A stretch of DNA of 64,000 bases from Sulfurovum sp. Its GTDB lineage: Bacteria; Campylobacterota; Campylobacteria; Campylobacterales; Sulfurovaceae. The stretch spans positions 1 through 64,000 of the forward strand of contig JALXCZ010000052.1 in the NCBI GenBank assembly GCA_026990595.1, written 5' to 3'. The position numbers were made by a program, and so were the translations under genes. Below the pieces are notes generated by a model. That model was not told the DNA's origin, did not search any database, and saw only the letters and a list, made by a program, of their open reading frames with translations. Shown here piece after piece: positions 27,534-36,891 of this stretch; within the stretch, counting starts at the first letter, position 1; each line of letters opens with the position of its first letter.

Positions 27534-29264
27534 CTATATTTTAAAACCCATACTTTTGGAGCCGTCAAAGCTGCTTCCAAGCTCTTTTTCTATCTCTTCT
27601 ATAAAATCCAGGTGCGTAAAGACACTCTCATCACGTACCGCAACCTTATAGGCAGTATTCTTGATAACCAGGCTGATCTGTCCACCTGTGAGTTCAAACT
27701 TTGCCAACTCTTTCATATCAAAACTCTCATCATAGTCTGCATTTTCAGGAAGCATGAACTGCCAAAGTCTCAGACGCTGCTTCTTTCCCGGTTTTTTAAA
27801 CTCTATTTTATAGTTAAATCGTCTGGAGAAAGCTTTGTCAATATTACCCAACAAATTTGTTGTAGCAATGAGTATCCCCTCAAATTTTTCTATCTGCTCC
27901 AAAAAAATATTTTGCATCTGGTTATGCATTTTATCAGCCGAACTTCCTGCACCTTCACTTCTGCTGCTTAAAAACTGATCTGCTTCATTGAGAAGTAAAA
28001 TAGGATCAACTTTTGCCTTTTTGCTCAACTCCCTAAAGTCATCAAAGATACGTCTAACATTCTTTTCACTCTCACCCACATACATAGAGAGTATTTTCGA
28101 GCAGTCAAAAGAGAGAATGGGGCGTTTCAATGTTTTGGCCAGACTCATAGCAGTCATCGTCTTCCCGGTTCCTGCAGCACCATAGAAGATAATACGTGCA
28201 TCCACACCTCGTCTCTCTTTGATCCCCCATTCTTTAAGCTTTTTAAACACTTCTTTGTCAACCTGTTTGACAACATTATTCAATGTCTCTCTTGTCTTGG
28301 GATGCAGAACTACATCATCCAGAGTGGTTGTGGGTTTGAGATACTCAAAAAGTTCCTGCTCCTGTACCAGTGCGTCAAGTTTAAGTTTAGTGACTTTTTT
28401 CTTTTTTTTAGGATGGATGATCCGCTGCATCACCTCTTCTTGCAAGTAGAAAGAGCGGCTCACTCCACCAAACATATTGAGTATCTCCTCATAGTCAATG
28501 ATATCTTCAGTAATAAGCTTTGCCCCTTCTTCAAGCAGCGCTCTATTCTTGATCTTCTCATACTCATCAAAAGATATGAGCTCTATGAGGGTATTCATAT
28601 CTCTGAACTGCCCCTCACCACCACTGTACTCCTCTTTAAGCAATGCCAGGAAAATACGTTTTTCTTTCTCATCAAGCTCTTTTTCTTTGAAGAACTCCTC
28701 CACGACAATAGGTGTTTCCGTCATCTTCACACGCTCTTCAATACGTGTTGTCAAAAGTGTCAGCTTGTTCTTAAGCCGTCCAATACTGAGTGAATTGTCT
28801 GCAAAGCCCTGTTTAAACGTCGCAATTTTATGTAAAAGTGCCACCATGTCAAACTGATCTTGCAAATACTCCAAATGATCGGTGTAAGGTTTTACTTCAG
28901 GAAGAAATATCTCCAATGACCCCTCTTCAAGCAGACGCAAAAGAGAGATACTGGGGGTCACAGAAGTACTCAGCAGTTCAAGCTGCGAGGTCTCATGTGC
29001 TTTTACCTGTCCGAAACTCATCTGTATCAACCACCCAAGGTCAAGCAGGTTTTTCACTAAACCAAGCTTTTTAAGGTAGGTGTATCCTTCTTGAGAGAAA
29101 TTTTCCTGTAGCATCTCCAATATGGGAACTTCTTCAAGTCCTTTTACATAACGGCTACAAACATACTGTATCAGCTGTGCTTCCCCTTTGGTACATTTAA
29201 GGTGTTTATAGATCAAGCTTTTGCTGACATCTTTTGCTTCTATGAAATCGATAAGGTGTTTCAA
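27534..29264 (-). CDS. AAA-family ATPase
   Basis: A 576-aa protein. Residues 1 to about 330 are helical and charged with no recognised domain. The AAA module follows: Walker A GAAGTGKTMTA, sensor region MYVGESEKNVRRIF, Walker B PILLLNEADQF, and an arginine-rich AFSRRFNYKIEF. In the Walker B motif the usual DE is NE. The fold resembles AAA proteins that remodel other proteins, such as FtsH or CDC48-like members, but no protease domain is present. It is read alone, divergently from the DUF1566 gene. The substrate is unknown. Confidence 0.75.
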   Translation of the reverse strand: MKHLIDFIEAKDVSKSLIYKHLKCTKGEAQLIQYVCSRYVKGLEEVPILEMLQENFSQEGYTYLKKLGLVKNLLDLGWLIQMSFGQVKAHETSQLELLSTSVTPSISLLRLLEEGSLEIFLPEVKPYTDHLEYLQDQFDMVALLHKIATFKQGFADNSLSIGRLKNKLTLLTTRIEERVKMTETPIVVEEFFKEKELDEKEKRIFLALLKEEYSGGEGQFRDMNTLIELISFDEYEKIKNRALLEEGAKLITEDIIDYEEILNMFGGVSRSFYLQEEVMQRIIHPKKKKKVTKLKLDALVQEQELFEYLKPTTTLDDVVLHPKTRETLNNVVKQVDKEVFKKLKEWGIKERRGVDARIIFYGAAGTGKTMTAMSLAKTLKRPILSFDCSKILSMYVGESEKNVRRIFDDFRELSKKAKVDPILLLNEADQFLSSRSEGAGSSADKMHNQMQNIFLEQIEKFEGILIATTNLLGNIDKAFSRRFNYKIEFKKPGKKQRLRLWQFMLPENADYDESFDMKELAKFELTGGQISLVIKNTAYKVAVRDESVFTHLDFIEEIEKELGSSFDGSKSMGFKI

Positions 29265-29296
29265 TCATTTTCCTAATTTATACTATTTTTTCTTTT

Positions 29297-29322
29297 GAGT
29301 ATAACAAATCTTTGATATACTC
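29297..29322. promoter_or_regulatory. inverted repeat between divergent genes
   Basis: GAGTATA (29297-29303) and TATACTC (29316-29322) form a perfect 7-bp inverted repeat in the 93-bp space between the divergently read AAA ATPase and DUF1566 genes. It could be an operator. No other support is seen. Confidence 0.3.
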
Positions 29323-29357
29323 TTACTAATAGAATTCTATTCTACAAAGGAGAAAGT

Positions 29358-29771
29358 ATGCATAAAATTCTAACTATCCTACTATTCACCCTCTCTGGTC
29401 TTATGGCTGAAACGACCATGATAAAAGACTCACGAACCAATCTTATGTGGGAAGATACCCCTCATGTCAAAGAGGCAAAACTAACCAAACCTAAAGCAGA
29501 AAAATATTGTAACACTTTAAGGCTTGGAAATTTTGAGGATTGGCGGCTTCCTGACATACATGAACTTTTAACGATCATCGACTACAAACGTACTGAACCT
29601 GCTTTGCTTAAAGAATTCTCATATATCGAGCCAGAGTCTTTTTACTGGACAAATACCGTTGTTGCAGATGAGTCCGATGCATTTTGGGGCGTAAATTTCA
29701 AAAGAGGTGCCAGCAGTAAAGCTTCAGAATATTATGACCGCTATGCACGCTGCGTAAGGAATATTAAATAA
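29358..29771 (+). CDS. secreted DUF1566-type protein
   Basis: A 137-aa protein with a signal peptide (residues 1-17). The mature part has MIKDSRTNLMWEDTP, EDWRLPDIHELLTIID and YARCVRNI, the signature of the DUF1566 (Lcl C-terminal-like) fold found in secreted and surface proteins. It has an AAAGGAG ribosome binding site. It ends 3 nt before the HPr-EI gene, so the two may be co-transcribed by chance of position; no functional link is evident. Confidence 0.75.
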   Translation: MHKILTILLFTLSGLMAETTMIKDSRTNLMWEDTPHVKEAKLTKPKAEKYCNTLRLGNFEDWRLPDIHELLTIIDYKRTEPALLKEFSYIEPESFYWTNTVVADESDAFWGVNFKRGASSKASEYYDRYARCVRNIK

Positions 29772-29774
29772 TCC

Positions 29775-31601
29775 ATGGGGCTCTTTTCACTATTTTTCTC
29801 TAAACCTGTTTCTACAGAACTTACAGTGACTTCCGATAACGGGTTTCATCTTAGACCCATTGCAAAATTCGCAGCTGTGGCTAAACCATACCCTTGCAAA
29901 ATAGAAGCTTCCTTTAAAGGGAAAACTGTAGATGCCAAAAATGTCAATACCCTGCTTTCACTCTCTTTGGAGAAAGGAAATCATTTTAAAATCACTGCAC
30001 AAGGCAAGCAGGCACAAGAAGCACTGAAAGTACTTCAGCATACATTTATAACACTTATGCAGGATGATAAAGAAGTAAAAAAAATCCAGAAAGAGCAGAT
30101 AGCCTATGAAAGTGATTCTGTCATAGAGGGTCAGATTATTTGTAAAGGAATTGCTATTTCCCCTGCATATTATTACCAAGAGAAGAGAATCCAAAAAGAG
30201 ACAAACATGACATTGGCAGAAGCCATAGAAAAAAGCATGCAGGAACTTGAAACACTCTACCATACACAAAAAGATCATACCGATATCTACCTTGCACAAA
30301 AAGAGCTTTTGGCTTCACTTCAAACAGAAGTCAAGACACTCTTAGAATTGGAAAAGCTCATAGAGAAATCCTGTTCAGAACTTTTAGATACAAAACTTGA
30401 AGCAAAGATCAGTGATTACCATGATATTTTACAGCGCGTACAAAAACACTTGGGGCTAGAGACAAAAGTATTATTTCCTAAAACACCATTCATACTTTTA
30501 GCCAATGATATGCTTCCCAGTCAAATAGAAAAACTCTCACAAACTGCTGTGCAGGGGGTGGTTCTTAGAGAGACATCGGTCAATTCCCATACGGCGATCC
30601 TGCTTCGCGGGGCAGGTATCCCATCACTCATAGCAGCACATGACAAGATAGGTGAAGCTACAGAGATCATTTTAGATGCCCATAGCAGCGTACTCATTAC
30701 AAAACCTACAAACAATGATCTTCAAAGAGCAAACAAACGTTTAGAGGAGGATATAAAACAAACACGGAATGCCTCAAGTAAACGTTTTGATCCGGTCATA
30801 ACCCAAAGCAGAAAAAAGATCAAAGTCTTAGCCAATGTTACGGATGTCAACTCCGCTACCTTAGCAAAAGAAGAAGGTGCAGAGGGCATAGGGCTTCTAC
30901 GAACAGAATTTCTTTTTAAAGAAGAAAAGCCTACCTTAGAAGAACAGACAGATGCCTATGAGAAGATCTTTTCTCATTTTGATGAAATCACCGTACGTAC
31001 ACTCGATGTAGGAGGAGACAAAGCACTACCTTACATTGACCTGCCCAAAGAGAATAATCCCTTTTTGGGTATACGCGGTATACGCCTTTTCCAAACCCAT
31101 CCGCAGATCATGGAGGAACAACTCCATGCTATTTTTAAAGCTTCAAACAACAGGTTCCTAAAGGTCATGTTCCCCATGGTTAGTACAGTCAAAGAATTCA
31201 ATGAAGCAAAAACATTTGCCAAAAAAGTCGCACAAAAATATCAACTCAACATTGAGCATATTCAATTTGGCATTATGATAGAGGTACCCTCCGTACTCTT
31301 TTTGTTGGACGCGTTCAATGAAATAGTAGATTTTTACTCCATCGGTACAAATGATCTTGCCCAGTATCTTTTTGCCATAGAGAGAACACACCCTACACTT
31401 TATATAGAGGAAAACTCCTCTGTACTGTTTGATGCCATTGAAACCATTGTCAAAAAAGCGGATAAACCAGTCAGTATCTGCGGAGAGTTGGCAGGAAAAA
31501 GTAATGCGATCCCCCAACTTTTGGATCTTGGGATCACCACACTCAGCGTTTCACCCAAACAGATAGCCCAAACAAAAGAGGAGATACGAAATCATGTTTA
31601 A
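29775..31601 (+). CDS. HPr-Enzyme I fusion of the PTS
   Basis: A 608-aa fusion. Residues 14 to about 95 are HPr, with the phosphorylated His25 in GFHLRPIAKF. The position of regulatory Ser46 is Asn56 (DAKNVNTLL), so HPr kinase control is not expected. Residues about 115-608 are Enzyme I: phosphohistidine His272 in NSHTAILLRG, PEP-binding GLLRTEFLF and GTNDLAQYL, and active Cys569 in VSICGELAG. The protein takes phosphate from PEP and passes it to EIIA. Its end overlaps the EIICB gene by 8 nt. A PTS is uncommon in Campylobacterota. Confidence 0.9.
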   Translation: MGLFSLFFSKPVSTELTVTSDNGFHLRPIAKFAAVAKPYPCKIEASFKGKTVDAKNVNTLLSLSLEKGNHFKITAQGKQAQEALKVLQHTFITLMQDDKEVKKIQKEQIAYESDSVIEGQIICKGIAISPAYYYQEKRIQKETNMTLAEAIEKSMQELETLYHTQKDHTDIYLAQKELLASLQTEVKTLLELEKLIEKSCSELLDTKLEAKISDYHDILQRVQKHLGLETKVLFPKTPFILLANDMLPSQIEKLSQTAVQGVVLRETSVNSHTAILLRGAGIPSLIAAHDKIGEATEIILDAHSSVLITKPTNNDLQRANKRLEEDIKQTRNASSKRFDPVITQSRKKIKVLANVTDVNSATLAKEEGAEGIGLLRTEFLFKEEKPTLEEQTDAYEKIFSHFDEITVRTLDVGGDKALPYIDLPKENNPFLGIRGIRLFQTHPQIMEEQLHAIFKASNNRFLKVMFPMVSTVKEFNEAKTFAKKVAQKYQLNIEHIQFGIMIEVPSVLFLLDAFNEIVDFYSIGTNDLAQYLFAIERTHPTLYIEENSSVLFDAIETIVKKADKPVSICGELAGKSNAIPQLLDLGITTLSVSPKQIAQTKEEIRNHV

Positions 31602-32982
31602 CCTGCTACAAAAGATCGGTAAAGCACTTATGACCCCTATTGCTGTACTACCAGTTGCCGCACTATTGCTTCGTCTAGGATTTGGAGACATTTTTGATGG
31701 AGAGGTGGCACTCATCATGAAGAGTGCAGGGGATGCCATATTTTCAAATCTTGACTTGCTCTTTGGTATCGGCATCGCTTACGGACTTGCCAAGAACAAT
31801 GATGGAGCAGCCGCTTTAAGCGGAGCGATCGGTGTACTCATTGCAAAAGCTGTTTACACCGGTATTGACAAAAATGTCAATATGGGTGTATTTGTGGGTA
31901 TTATTATCGGGGTACTTGCAGGATTGCTTTATAATCGCTTTCATGCTATTAAACTACCTGAATTTTTAGGCTTTTTTGGAGGGAAAAGATTTGTACCTAT
32001 TGTCACTGCCCTTTCTGCCATTCTTGTAGGCGTACTGGCAGGCTATTTCTGGCACTATGCACAAGGCGCCATTGATGCTTTTTCCAATATGATCATAGGA
32101 CTGGGTGAAGTAGGAACATTTATCTACGGTACCCTCAATCGTCTGCTTATTCCCCTTGGACTGCATCATATACTGAACTCAGTATTTTGGTTCCAACTGG
32201 GTGAATATACCCATATCAAAGATGGTGTGGAAGTCGTGGCGAACGGTGACCTGCACCGTTTCTTTGCCGGAGATAAAACTGCGGGAGTCTATATGTCAGG
32301 TTTCTATGTAGTCATGATGTTCGGTCTTCCTGCCATGGCATATGCCATCTACCTCAATACACCCAAAAACTATCGTAAAAAAGCCGGTGCCATTTTGCTG
32401 GGAGTAGCCTTTACTTCGTTTTTGACCGGTATCACCGAACCGTTGGAATTTCTCTTTTTATTTGTTGCACCACTGCTCTTTGCACTGCATGCTGTACTTA
32501 CAGGATTAGCACTGGCAGCTGCACAAATGTTGAATATACATGCCGGTTTTGGATTTTCTGCAGGATTTATTGACTATATCATCAACTATAAATTAGCCAC
32601 GAATCCACTACTTATTTTACCCCTTGGGGCTGTTTTTTCACTGCTCTATTTTTTCCTGAGTTACTACACCATCAAAATATTCAAACTCAAAATACTCGAA
32701 ACTGAACTACAGGAAGACACAACGGCTTCTGATCCTTCAGATGAAATATTGGCTTTTATAGAAGCGCTTGGCGGTAAAAAGAATATTCTTGATACCGATG
32801 CCTGTATTACCAGACTGCGTATGCATGTGAAGCAGAATGATCATTTGAAAGAATCCGATTTTACCAGTTTGGGAGCCAAAGGAGTGATCCGTCCGGACAA
32901 AAATACCATTCAGATCGTACTTGGTGCCAAAGCTGAAAAAATTGCAGAAGGTATCAAGGAGACTCTAAAAAATCCTCTTTAA
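31594..32982 (+). CDS. PTS EIICB permease, N-acetylglucosamine/glucose type
   Basis: A 462-aa membrane permease. The EIIC part (residues 1 to about 370) has about ten helices, the substrate motif GITEPLEFLFLF and LGLHHILNSVFWFQLGEY, both typical of the glucose/N-acetylglucosamine family. EIIB follows at about 385-462 with the phosphorylated Cys404 in DACITRLR. No EIIA domain is attached; a free EIIA is encoded at 36424. The nearby nagA points to N-acetylglucosamine as substrate (inference). It is coupled to the HPr-EI gene. Confidence 0.88.
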   Translation: MFNLLQKIGKALMTPIAVLPVAALLLRLGFGDIFDGEVALIMKSAGDAIFSNLDLLFGIGIAYGLAKNNDGAAALSGAIGVLIAKAVYTGIDKNVNMGVFVGIIIGVLAGLLYNRFHAIKLPEFLGFFGGKRFVPIVTALSAILVGVLAGYFWHYAQGAIDAFSNMIIGLGEVGTFIYGTLNRLLIPLGLHHILNSVFWFQLGEYTHIKDGVEVVANGDLHRFFAGDKTAGVYMSGFYVVMMFGLPAMAYAIYLNTPKNYRKKAGAILLGVAFTSFLTGITEPLEFLFLFVAPLLFALHAVLTGLALAAAQMLNIHAGFGFSAGFIDYIINYKLATNPLLILPLGAVFSLLYFFLSYYTIKIFKLKILETELQEDTTASDPSDEILAFIEALGGKKNILDTDACITRLRMHVKQNDHLKESDFTSLGAKGVIRPDKNTIQIVLGAKAEKIAEGIKETLKNPL

Positions 32983-32996
32983 GACATCTCCTGGCT

Positions 32997-33407
32997 TTAT
33001 CGATGACAAGGTGAATTATCTATTGTATACTTACTTTTAGACAACCCGCCTTTATCTGTAACTGTTGTAAAGACATCATAGGTATTCCCTACCATAAGGA
33101 CTGTACTTACTTTTGCCCCATCCTCATCAATAGAGTCATGAATGAGCCGTACCTGATCTCCGTTTTTTACTTTACTCTCTTCTCTGCCCATATAGACACC
33201 GTTGAGCATATAGCCGCCCATACCTTTTAACTGTAATCTTTCATCTTTCTTTAATCCGTGAAGCGTAACAAGATTTGATTCAACGGTCTCTTTACCCTTT
33301 ACTGTATTGTCTTTAAAACAAAACTGTTCTGCTTCTATACTTGCATATATATGTGTAGTGAATAATAGTATAAATAAGCTACCTAATATTATGTTAATGT
33401 GTTTCAT
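32997..33407 (-). CDS. small secreted protein of unknown function
   Basis: A 136-aa protein with a signal peptide (residues 1 to about 22) and a mature part with two cysteines (EQFCFKDN and the C-terminal SPCHR) that could form a disulfide. The rest is rich in Lys, Asp and Gly and looks beta-structured. No family is recognised. It ends 14 nt from the convergent EIICB gene. Start ATG has an AGGAG ribosome binding site. It has its own direct-repeat promoter, so it may belong to the same regulon as pit and the porin. Confidence 0.65.
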   Translation of the reverse strand: MKHINIILGSLFILLFTTHIYASIEAEQFCFKDNTVKGKETVESNLVTLHGLKKDERLQLKGMGGYMLNGVYMGREESKVKNGDQVRLIHDSIDEDGAKVSTVLMVGNTYDVFTTVTDKGGLSKSKYTIDNSPCHR

Positions 33408-33441
33408 TTTTATTTCTCCTATCTATTTGAAATGAATTTGA

Positions 33442-33473
33442 ATTATAATTTATGATCATTACCATAATGTTAA
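33442..33473 (-). promoter_or_regulatory. direct-repeat promoter of the small secreted protein
   Basis: TTAACATTATGGTAATGA (33456-33473) on the minus strand, then 8 nt, then a perfect TATAAT (33442-33447). The start codon is at 33407. Confidence 0.6.
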
Positions 33474-33567
33474 CTTATGAATTATGCATTCTCTTACCTT
33501 GATATATTAATAAATAATTGCTATACTCATATACAGATTTAACAAAACATAAAAAGGCTCATACTGT

Positions 33568-34608
33568 ATGCAAAAAATTCTGTTGCTATTATTCTTTTTT
33601 TTACTGAATGGTTGCTCTTTAAATAGTATTTTAGCCCTTAATGAAGTAGATAAGTCACAAGTTGTCAAATACTCTCCTTATGTTAAACACTATAGAGCCT
33701 ACCTTACAAGAAGCAACCTAAAACCTATTAAAAATGGTAAAAAGTATCTTTATTTTTATAATAAAAAAGAGAAAGATCTTTCCATCCTTGTCCATCGCAG
33801 GAACCAATACATACTCTACAGTCTTTACCATCCTAAAAAAAGAGCTATTGTTTTCAATACAACACGAAGGACAAGATATCGTCATATTGCAAGAAAGTTA
33901 AGACACAAACATTATCTCCCAACTTCATGTACTCACATAGCCTGTATCCCTCATGTGGCTTTACGACGATATAAAGGTATTAAAACACTCCGCATAGAAG
34001 TAAAAGATTACCGCCGGCTTCAAAATATGTATAAAAAAGCAATTCGCACCTATAATGCAAAAGAGATAAGATCTATTCGGGTAAAACTACCCAAGCCATT
34101 GATATCTGCCTATTTTAACCGTTATGAGAAACGCGCAAAAACACAAAAACAGTTAGAGCAGCTGCAGATCATAGCAACCAAGCTGCAATTGCCTTCTGCA
34201 AAAAGCATTGCAAAAAAAATAAAAAAAGATACAGCAAAAGAGAAAAAAGAAGAAACAAAGAAGGTCATCAAGAAGAAGGGTGCAGAAACTCCTCCAAAAG
34301 AGGAAATTAAAGTAGTTGAAGTAGTTATAGAAAAACCTAAGAAAATAACGAAACCCTATTATTACTACTTAGGAAATGCCTCCTATGGCGAACTGAACAG
34401 TTATCTTTCCAATGGTGAGGCGAGGAATGACCTTACCTATAATCAGTATAATGCATTACAAAAAAGACGCGACATACTCAAAGAAGAAAAACTTTTACAG
34501 GACGGTTCTCTTGAAGAGCTGATCGCTGCCTATAAAAAGAATAAAGATCCAAGATACAAAACAAGGATCATGCGACTCATGAAAGAAGTTCAGGAGAATA
34601 AAAAGTAG
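33568..34608 (+). CDS. basic lipoprotein of unknown function
   Basis: A 346-aa protein with lipobox LNGC (lipidated Cys16). The mature protein is very rich in Lys and Arg, with a Lys/Glu-rich coiled-coil-like stretch around residues 190-260 (KKDTAKEKKEETKKVIKKKG). The C-terminal part (YYYLGNASYGELNSYL, NQYNALQKRRDILKEEK) is helical. No family is recognised. It is read alone on the plus strand and its stop abuts the stop of the convergent histidine kinase gene. Confidence 0.65.
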   Translation: MQKILLLLFFFLLNGCSLNSILALNEVDKSQVVKYSPYVKHYRAYLTRSNLKPIKNGKKYLYFYNKKEKDLSILVHRRNQYILYSLYHPKKRAIVFNTTRRTRYRHIARKLRHKHYLPTSCTHIACIPHVALRRYKGIKTLRIEVKDYRRLQNMYKKAIRTYNAKEIRSIRVKLPKPLISAYFNRYEKRAKTQKQLEQLQIIATKLQLPSAKSIAKKIKKDTAKEKKEETKKVIKKKGAETPPKEEIKVVEVVIEKPKKITKPYYYYLGNASYGELNSYLSNGEARNDLTYNQYNALQKRRDILKEEKLLQDGSLEELIAAYKKNKDPRYKTRIMRLMKEVQENKK

Positions 34609-35658
34609 TTATTCAATGATCTTTGTAAGATTTAATATGATTGTTGTACCTTTGGTTTCTTTACTTTTTATTTTTAGAGGTATATGCAGTTCATCACACA
34701 GCTTTTTAACAATATGTAATCCTATTCCAATGCCTCTATCCTGTTCTTTGTAGTATCTGTTAAATACTTTTGAAGGATTTTTGATCCCTTTTCCTGTATC
34801 TCGAATAGAAAGTTTCTCTCCTTCCATTGTAATGAATACATGACCGTTGGAAATATTGTATTTGCCTGCATTACTCAAGAGATTGTCCAAGATGCGCGTC
34901 AGTGCATCTTTGTTGGTTTGCAGTATTATTTTGTCTAAAGATATTTTATAGTCAACATCCGGATAGAGTATCCTAAAATAATTAACACGGTTTTCTACCA
35001 ACTCTTTCAAATTAAAAGCTTCTGACTGCGTGGGAATTCCTTTTAAAAATATCTGAAGATTGTCTTGTAATGACAATATCGTTTCAATATTGTTTTCAAG
35101 TCTTTGGATCTTTTGATTGTCACCTATTTCTCTTTTAAACAGCTTTAAATTGATACGCATAGAGCTGATAGGCGTATTGAAATCATGTAGAATATCTTTT
35201 ACAAATTCTTCATTGAGACGAAGTGCCTTTCGAAGAGGCATAATGGCATACAGAGCAAACAAGAAAGAGACAAGTGCTGCAAAAAGGGAGTAGAAGAGAA
35301 ACTTACTGTATATCTCCTCTTTAAGGTTTTCAACTCTTGGGAGATAACTTGTTTTAGGATACGTCACTTCCATAAGAAATTTCTTAACTGTAGGAACTTT
35401 AAAGTAACTGTAAAAGTCTTTACTGTTCTGATAAAGAATATTCTCCTCTTTATCTTCAGCTTTTTCCACAAAGTCTGTTTTTAGTCCTTCACATTGTAAG
35501 GTATAGGCACAGAGCTTCATTTCTATTTGTATTTTCTCTTTTATTTCAGCCTTTTTTTCTTGAAATTCATGCCAAAAATTAATTGCTAGCAGTACTTCCA
35601 AAAGAATTAAGAAAATCAAAAAACTTTTAAGAAGTGATTCTAACTCATATGTTTTCAA
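34609..35658 (-). CDS. sensor histidine kinase
   Basis: A 349-aa membrane kinase. There are helices near residues 7-27 and 123-145 with a periplasmic loop of about 95 residues between them. The phosphoacceptor motif is HDFNTPISSMRINL and the ATP-binding part has NLLSNAGKYN, IRDTGKGI and GIGIGLHIVKKL. It overlaps the response regulator gene by 14 nt, forming a pair. The signal is unknown; the genes upstream in the same direction (nagA, EIIA) make sugar or envelope stress possible. Confidence 0.9.
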   Translation of the reverse strand: MKTYELESLLKSFLIFLILLEVLLAINFWHEFQEKKAEIKEKIQIEMKLCAYTLQCEGLKTDFVEKAEDKEENILYQNSKDFYSYFKVPTVKKFLMEVTYPKTSYLPRVENLKEEIYSKFLFYSLFAALVSFLFALYAIMPLRKALRLNEEFVKDILHDFNTPISSMRINLKLFKREIGDNQKIQRLENNIETILSLQDNLQIFLKGIPTQSEAFNLKELVENRVNYFRILYPDVDYKISLDKIILQTNKDALTRILDNLLSNAGKYNISNGHVFITMEGEKLSIRDTGKGIKNPSKVFNRYYKEQDRGIGIGLHIVKKLCDELHIPLKIKSKETKGTTIILNLTKIIE

Positions 35659-36280
35659 TCATATACCCTTGCCCTCTGATATTTTTTATCTCTATACCCA
35701 ATTTATTTTTCAGTTTTGCAAGATTGACCCTTAAAGCATTTGCACTGGGCTGCTCTAGAAAGTCCATAAGTGTATAACTGTCAACAATCTTATTTTGCTG
35801 TACCATCAATGCATGAAAAATATTTTGCTGTACTTCACCCAAACCGATAGTCTGTGACTCTTTTTGCAATACTTTTGTAATAGGATTGTAACATATATCT
35901 TTGTAGTAAAGAAGTGTATCTTCCTGTTGGTATTTACTTTTGATGCGTATCACAAGTTCCTCCGGATCAAAAGGTTTCTTGACATAATCCTCTGCTCCTA
36001 ATTCAAATCCTTTTGAAATGGAGTTTATATCTGTCAGTGCAGTAATATAGATAGCCGGCGTTTCATCCCCTGCCTCTTTGAGAGAAGAGAGTACATCAAA
36101 ACCATTAATTTCCGGAACATTGACATCTAAAATATAAAGATCATAGCTTTTTTTAAATGTCAGATCAAAAACATCAGGACCCCGATGTGCTACATCTACA
36201 CAATAACCCTCAAGTTCTAAAAATTCTTTAAGAGAATCACACAGTATCTGGTCGTCTTCAAGTAATAGTATTTTCATCAT
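35645..36280 (-). CDS. OmpR-family response regulator
   Basis: A 211-aa regulator if started at the ATG-ATG at 36280; an open frame 30 nt further upstream overlaps the promoter. The receiver has LLLEDD at the N-terminus, phosphoacceptor Asp in YILDVNVPEINGFD, and YVKKPFDPEEL. The C-terminus is a winged-helix DNA-binding domain ending NIRGQGYMIENI. A -10 (TATACT) lies 6 nt before the start codon, so the mRNA may be leaderless. It could bind the direct repeat at its own promoter. Confidence 0.9.
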   Translation of the reverse strand: MMKILLLEDDQILCDSLKEFLELEGYCVDVAHRGPDVFDLTFKKSYDLYILDVNVPEINGFDVLSSLKEAGDETPAIYITALTDINSISKGFELGAEDYVKKPFDPEELVIRIKSKYQQEDTLLYYKDICYNPITKVLQKESQTIGLGEVQQNIFHALMVQQNKIVDSYTLMDFLEQPSANALRVNLAKLKNKLGIEIKNIRGQGYMIENI

Positions 36281-36286
36281 ATATTT

Positions 36287-36318
36287 AGTATACATAGGAA
36301 CCATTAACAAAGTGTTAC
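36287..36318 (-). promoter_or_regulatory. direct-repeat promoter of the response regulator gene
   Basis: GTAACACTTTGTTAATGG (36301-36318), then 8 nt, then TATACT (36287-36292), with ATG 6 nt beyond the hexamer at 36280. The second half-site departs from GTAAY at its first base. The start of transcription would fall at or next to the A of the ATG. Confidence 0.55.
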
Positions 36319-36328
36319 CTATGTCTGT

Positions 36329-36427
36329 CTACTTCTTTTTTTTAGGTGCTTTTAGTACAATGAAGAATACAACTAATATGATTGCATACACGATATAATA
36401 GTATATATTGTCATTTTGTGGCATCAT
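36329..36427 (-). CDS. 32-aa membrane peptide coupled to the EIIA gene
   Basis: A small ORF not normally called. Its ATG overlaps the stop of the EIIA gene (ATGA) and is preceded by GGAGG. The peptide begins MMPQNDNIYYY, has a hydrophobic stretch from about residue 8 to 25 (IYYYIVYAIILVVFFIVL), and ends KAPKKKK. This is a single membrane helix with a basic cytoplasmic end. Its place between EIIA and the response regulator suggests a role in the PTS or the two-component system, but function is unknown. Confidence 0.65.
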   Translation of the reverse strand: MMPQNDNIYYYIVYAIILVVFFIVLKAPKKKK

Positions 36428-36891
36428 TTTACCTCCATGATCACATCACCGCTTTTAACGATCTTGAATTTTTTTTCTATCTGCTTTACATCACTGCTGT
36501 CTGAGATGATCACCGGTGTGATCGTATCTTTTGCCTTTTTTAGAGCCTCCATATCCACTTTTATGATCGCATCACCACAGGCAACTTGTTCTCCCTCTTT
36601 CACCAGACGTTCAAACCCTGCCCCGTTCAATGCTACTGTATCCAAACCTATATGTACCATTACTTCCAGGTCTTTATCACTTTTGATACTATAGGCATGA
36701 TTTGTAGAGAATATCTTACTGACTTTTCCGCTAATAGGTGCAGTAAACACATTAGATAGCGGCTTTATAGCAACACCGTCTCCTACAAGTTTTTGTGAGA
36801 AAACCTCATCATCCACACGCTCTAAAGCAATCACTTCACCATCAACCGGCGCTTTTATCTCCCGTACTTTTCTTTTTAAAAATCCGAACAT
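36424..36891 (-). CDS. PTS EIIA, glucose type
   Basis: A 155-aa free EIIA of the Crr type. The phosphorylated His80 is in EVMVHIGLDTV and its partner His65 in TNHAYSIK; the start IKAPVDGEVIAL is also typical. It receives phosphate from HPr and hands it to the EIIB part of the EIICB at 31594. It overlaps nagA by 16 nt, so the two are made together. The gene order (EIIA away from EIICB) means two operons serve one uptake system. Confidence 0.9.
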   Translation of the reverse strand: MFGFLKRKVREIKAPVDGEVIALERVDDEVFSQKLVGDGVAIKPLSNVFTAPISGKVSKIFSTNHAYSIKSDKDLEVMVHIGLDTVALNGAGFERLVKEGEQVACGDAIIKVDMEALKKAKDTITPVIISDSSDVKQIEKKFKIVKSGDVIMEVK

